DNA from: Porticoccus sp905181945
GTDB taxonomy: Bacteria > Pseudomonadota > Gammaproteobacteria > Pseudomonadales > Porticoccaceae
Direction: 5' to 3'
Assembly: GCF_047729555.1 (NCBI RefSeq)
Contig: NZ_CP159825.1
Coordinates: 620,001 to 684,000 of the forward strand
Length of the DNA: 64,000 bases
In this document: positions 62,129-64,000 of the stretch, piece by piece
Position numbering within the stretch: the first letter of the stretch is position 1
Layout of the letters: each line of letters begins with the position of its first letter
Position numbers and translations under genes: made by a program
The notes under the pieces: generated by a model
The model's input: only the letters and a program-made list of their open reading frames with translations
Told to the model about the DNA's origin: nothing
The model's database searches: none

Positions 62129-63904
62129 ATGACCACCTATAGCGCACCATTAGATGATATTAAATTTTTACTTAACAATGTGCTGGAGATGCCCAGCATA
62201 TCAAAACTTCCTGGATTCGAAGATGCCACTCCAGATATGGTGGATGCTATCCTCAACGAAGCTGCGCGTTTTTATGGTGAAGTTCTGGCGCCAACCAACA
62301 AGCTTGCTGACTCTCAAGGGTCAAGATTAGATGGCGACAGGGTGGTTACCGCCCCTGCTCTGGATGGCATCTATAAGCAAATTGTTAATGCGGGCTGGCC
62401 AGGATTAACAGGCAGCAGAGATTTTGGCGGACAAGGATTACCTATGCTGTTGTCTGTGGCTGTAGACGAGATGTCTCAATCAGCAAATATGGCGTTTAGT
62501 CTCTGCCCGATGTTAACTAAGGGGGTGGTAACCGCTTTAAATATTTATGGTAGCAGTGACCAAAAAAAGATGTATTTAAGCAATCTTATTTCTGGTGCCT
62601 GGTCCGGCACCATGAACTTAACTGAACCTCAGGCTGGATCAGACTTATCGGCTGTAAAAACGAAAGCCACGCTCAATGGAGATCACTATCTTCTTAGTGG
62701 TCAAAAAATCTATATTACTTGGGGGGATCATGATTTTACCGATAATATTATTCATTTGGTGCTTGCACGTACTCCAGGTGCACCCGAAGGCGTAAAGGGA
62801 ATTTCTTTATTTATAGTGCCTAAATTTTTAATTAATGACAACGGAGAGGCTGGAGAAAGAAATGACGTCCGTTGTGTTGGCATTGAGCATAAGCTTGGTA
62901 TACATGCTAGCCCAACCTGTACTTTATCTTTTGGAGAAAAAGACGGTGCTATAGGATACCTTATTGGCGATGAAAACCAGGGCCTAGTTTATATGTTTGC
63001 AATGATGAATGAAGCTAGACTTGCTGTTGGCTTGCAGGGTATTTCAGTTAGCGAGAGAGCCTACCAGCAGGCAGTATATTTTGCCAAAGAAAGAGTTCAA
63101 GGAAGCACCCCCGATAACAAAAACACAACTATTATCCATCACCCAGATGTCCGTCGTATGCTAATGACAATGAGAGCTCTGATTGAAAGCGGCAGAGCTC
63201 TTACCTACTCTGCATTTATGCATGAAGACTACATGCATAAATCAGACAACAAAGAACGGAAAACATACCATCAACGACGTATCGATTTACTTACGCCGCT
63301 TGTTAAAGGCTGGTGTACAGAAAATAGCGTTGAGATTACATCTTTAGGATTGCAGATTCATGGCGGAATGGGGTTTATTGAAGAGACTGGTGCAGCGCAG
63401 CATATGAGGGATGCTCGAATACTACCTATTTATGAAGGCACCAATGGAATACAGGCACTAGATCTTGTAGGTCGCAAACTTTCCAGAGATAAAGGTAAGG
63501 CTGCAATAGAGCTTCTAGAGGATCTTTCTCTAATTGTTCGAGATTCTAGAGTCGCTAAGCTTGAGGTCCTTGCAAATAGTCTAGAGGCCTCGCTAGCAGC
63601 CTGCAAAGAGGCAATAACCATCTTGCTGACTGAGGGAAAACAAGATTGGACGATTCCTTGTGCATCCGCTTTTAATGTGATGATGCTAATGGGGGGAACT
63701 GCAGCAGGAGCGATGTTGGCAAAAAGCGCTATTGTAGCAAGCAATCTCAATGATAAAAGTTCAGGAAATGCTATTTTTAACAAAAATAAAATATTAACAG
63801 CTATTTTTTATGCAGAGCAGGTAATGCCGCGTAATACTGCTTACCTAGAAGCAATCAGGGCAGGCTCTAAGAGTATAATGGCACTGGATGTGAAATATTT
63901 CTAA
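62129..63904 (+). CDS. Acyl-CoA dehydrogenase, long DmdC/FadE5-like type
   Basis: FAD-dependent dehydrogenase of about 591 residues introducing the alpha-beta double bond into acyl-CoA. FAD and substrate motifs are MNLTEPQAGSDLSAVKTKA and YLLSGQKIYITWGDHD. The catalytic glutamate is Glu436 in IYEGTNGIQALDLVGRKL. The extended C-terminal region fits the 590-600-residue subfamily that includes DmdC (methylmercaptopropionyl-CoA) and FadE5-like enzymes. The start ATG at 62129 has a GAGG upstream; a TTG 21 bp earlier is less likely. Substrate not determined. Confidence 0.88.
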   Translation: MTTYSAPLDDIKFLLNNVLEMPSISKLPGFEDATPDMVDAILNEAARFYGEVLAPTNKLADSQGSRLDGDRVVTAPALDGIYKQIVNAGWPGLTGSRDFGGQGLPMLLSVAVDEMSQSANMAFSLCPMLTKGVVTALNIYGSSDQKKMYLSNLISGAWSGTMNLTEPQAGSDLSAVKTKATLNGDHYLLSGQKIYITWGDHDFTDNIIHLVLARTPGAPEGVKGISLFIVPKFLINDNGEAGERNDVRCVGIEHKLGIHASPTCTLSFGEKDGAIGYLIGDENQGLVYMFAMMNEARLAVGLQGISVSERAYQQAVYFAKERVQGSTPDNKNTTIIHHPDVRRMLMTMRALIESGRALTYSAFMHEDYMHKSDNKERKTYHQRRIDLLTPLVKGWCTENSVEITSLGLQIHGGMGFIEETGAAQHMRDARILPIYEGTNGIQALDLVGRKLSRDKGKAAIELLEDLSLIVRDSRVAKLEVLANSLEASLAACKEAITILLTEGKQDWTIPCASAFNVMMLMGGTAAGAMLAKSAIVASNLNDKSSGNAIFNKNKILTAIFYAEQVMPRNTAYLEAIRAGSKSIMALDVKYF

Positions 63905-63971
63905 AAAGAGTTAGCATTTAAAAGAAATAAGAAATTTTTATTTGAAATAACAACTAGCTAGAACACGGATA

Positions 63972-64000
63972 ATGAAGATGACTGGAAAGACACTATACGA
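63972..64000 (+). CDS. First codons of a gene running off the window (possibly leuC)
   Basis: An ATG at 63972 opens MKMTGKTLY(D/E), continuing past the window edge. The GKTLYD start is reminiscent of the N-terminus of LeuC (3-isopropylmalate dehydratase large subunit). Nine residues are far too few for a firm call, and a chance ATG is possible. Confidence 0.2.

Overview
The window is a stretch of gammaproteobacterial chromosome at roughly 40% GC. Gene order from topA to the nqr operon, and from rne to tatD, matches the corresponding Pseudomonas neighbourhoods. Na+-translocating NADH:quinone reductase, NhaB and a photolyase suggest a marine, light-exposed bacterium, possibly Cellvibrionales/SAR92-like. 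That placement is inferred from gene content and order only.

Layout. (1) 1-7.3 kb: a 5'-truncated unknown gene, topA, two small conserved genes, lexA with an upstream LexA box, nagZ and an MscS-type channel. sulA, which sits beside lexA in Pseudomonas, is absent. (2) 7.4-14.1 kb: csiV-mfd on the minus strand, a lipoprotein gene and a long GAPDH. (3) 14.2-21.6 kb: nqrABCDEF, apbE and nqrM, encoding the sodium-pumping NADH dehydrogenase with its flavin transferase and maturation factor. An inverted repeat overlaps the predicted promoter. (4) 21.6-29.8 kb: mltD, gloB, a methyltransferase, rnhA, dnaQ, nhaB, sohB, a BolA protein and a DUF4399 protein. (5) 29.8-35.1 kb, minus strand: a class V aminotransferase, ybiT, a RIO kinase and a photolyase.

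(6) 35.55-42.68 kb: a 7.1 kb integrative island in the 3' end of tRNA-Ser(UGA). It is bounded by an 18-bp perfect direct repeat, and a tyrosine integrase lies next to the tRNA. Tandem TACTTACATTT motifs near both ends look like integrase arm sites. The cargo is a serine recombinase, a small lipoprotein, an autotransporter with about nine NSG-type beta-helix repeats, and a 477-residue protein with motifs resembling the palm of family A DNA polymerases and T7-like RNA polymerases. This last protein is the most novel element in the window.

(7) 42.7-57.0 kb: rne, rluC, a HAD phosphatase, maf/yceF, yceD, rpmF, plsX, fabD, fabG, acpP, pabC, mltG, tmk, holB and tatD, which couple RNA decay, ribosome assembly, fatty-acid initiation, wall synthesis and replication. 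Compared with Pseudomonas, sppA, fabF and pilZ are missing from this cluster. (8) 57.0-61.8 kb, minus strand: a GldA/GldFG-like ABC exporter operon with a DUF4340 protein. (9) 62.1-64.0 kb: a long acyl-CoA dehydrogenase, then the first codons of a gene that may be leuC.

Start codons were adjusted where Shine-Dalgarno sequences or known N-termini argued for it. All function calls come from reading the sequence; no database search was run.
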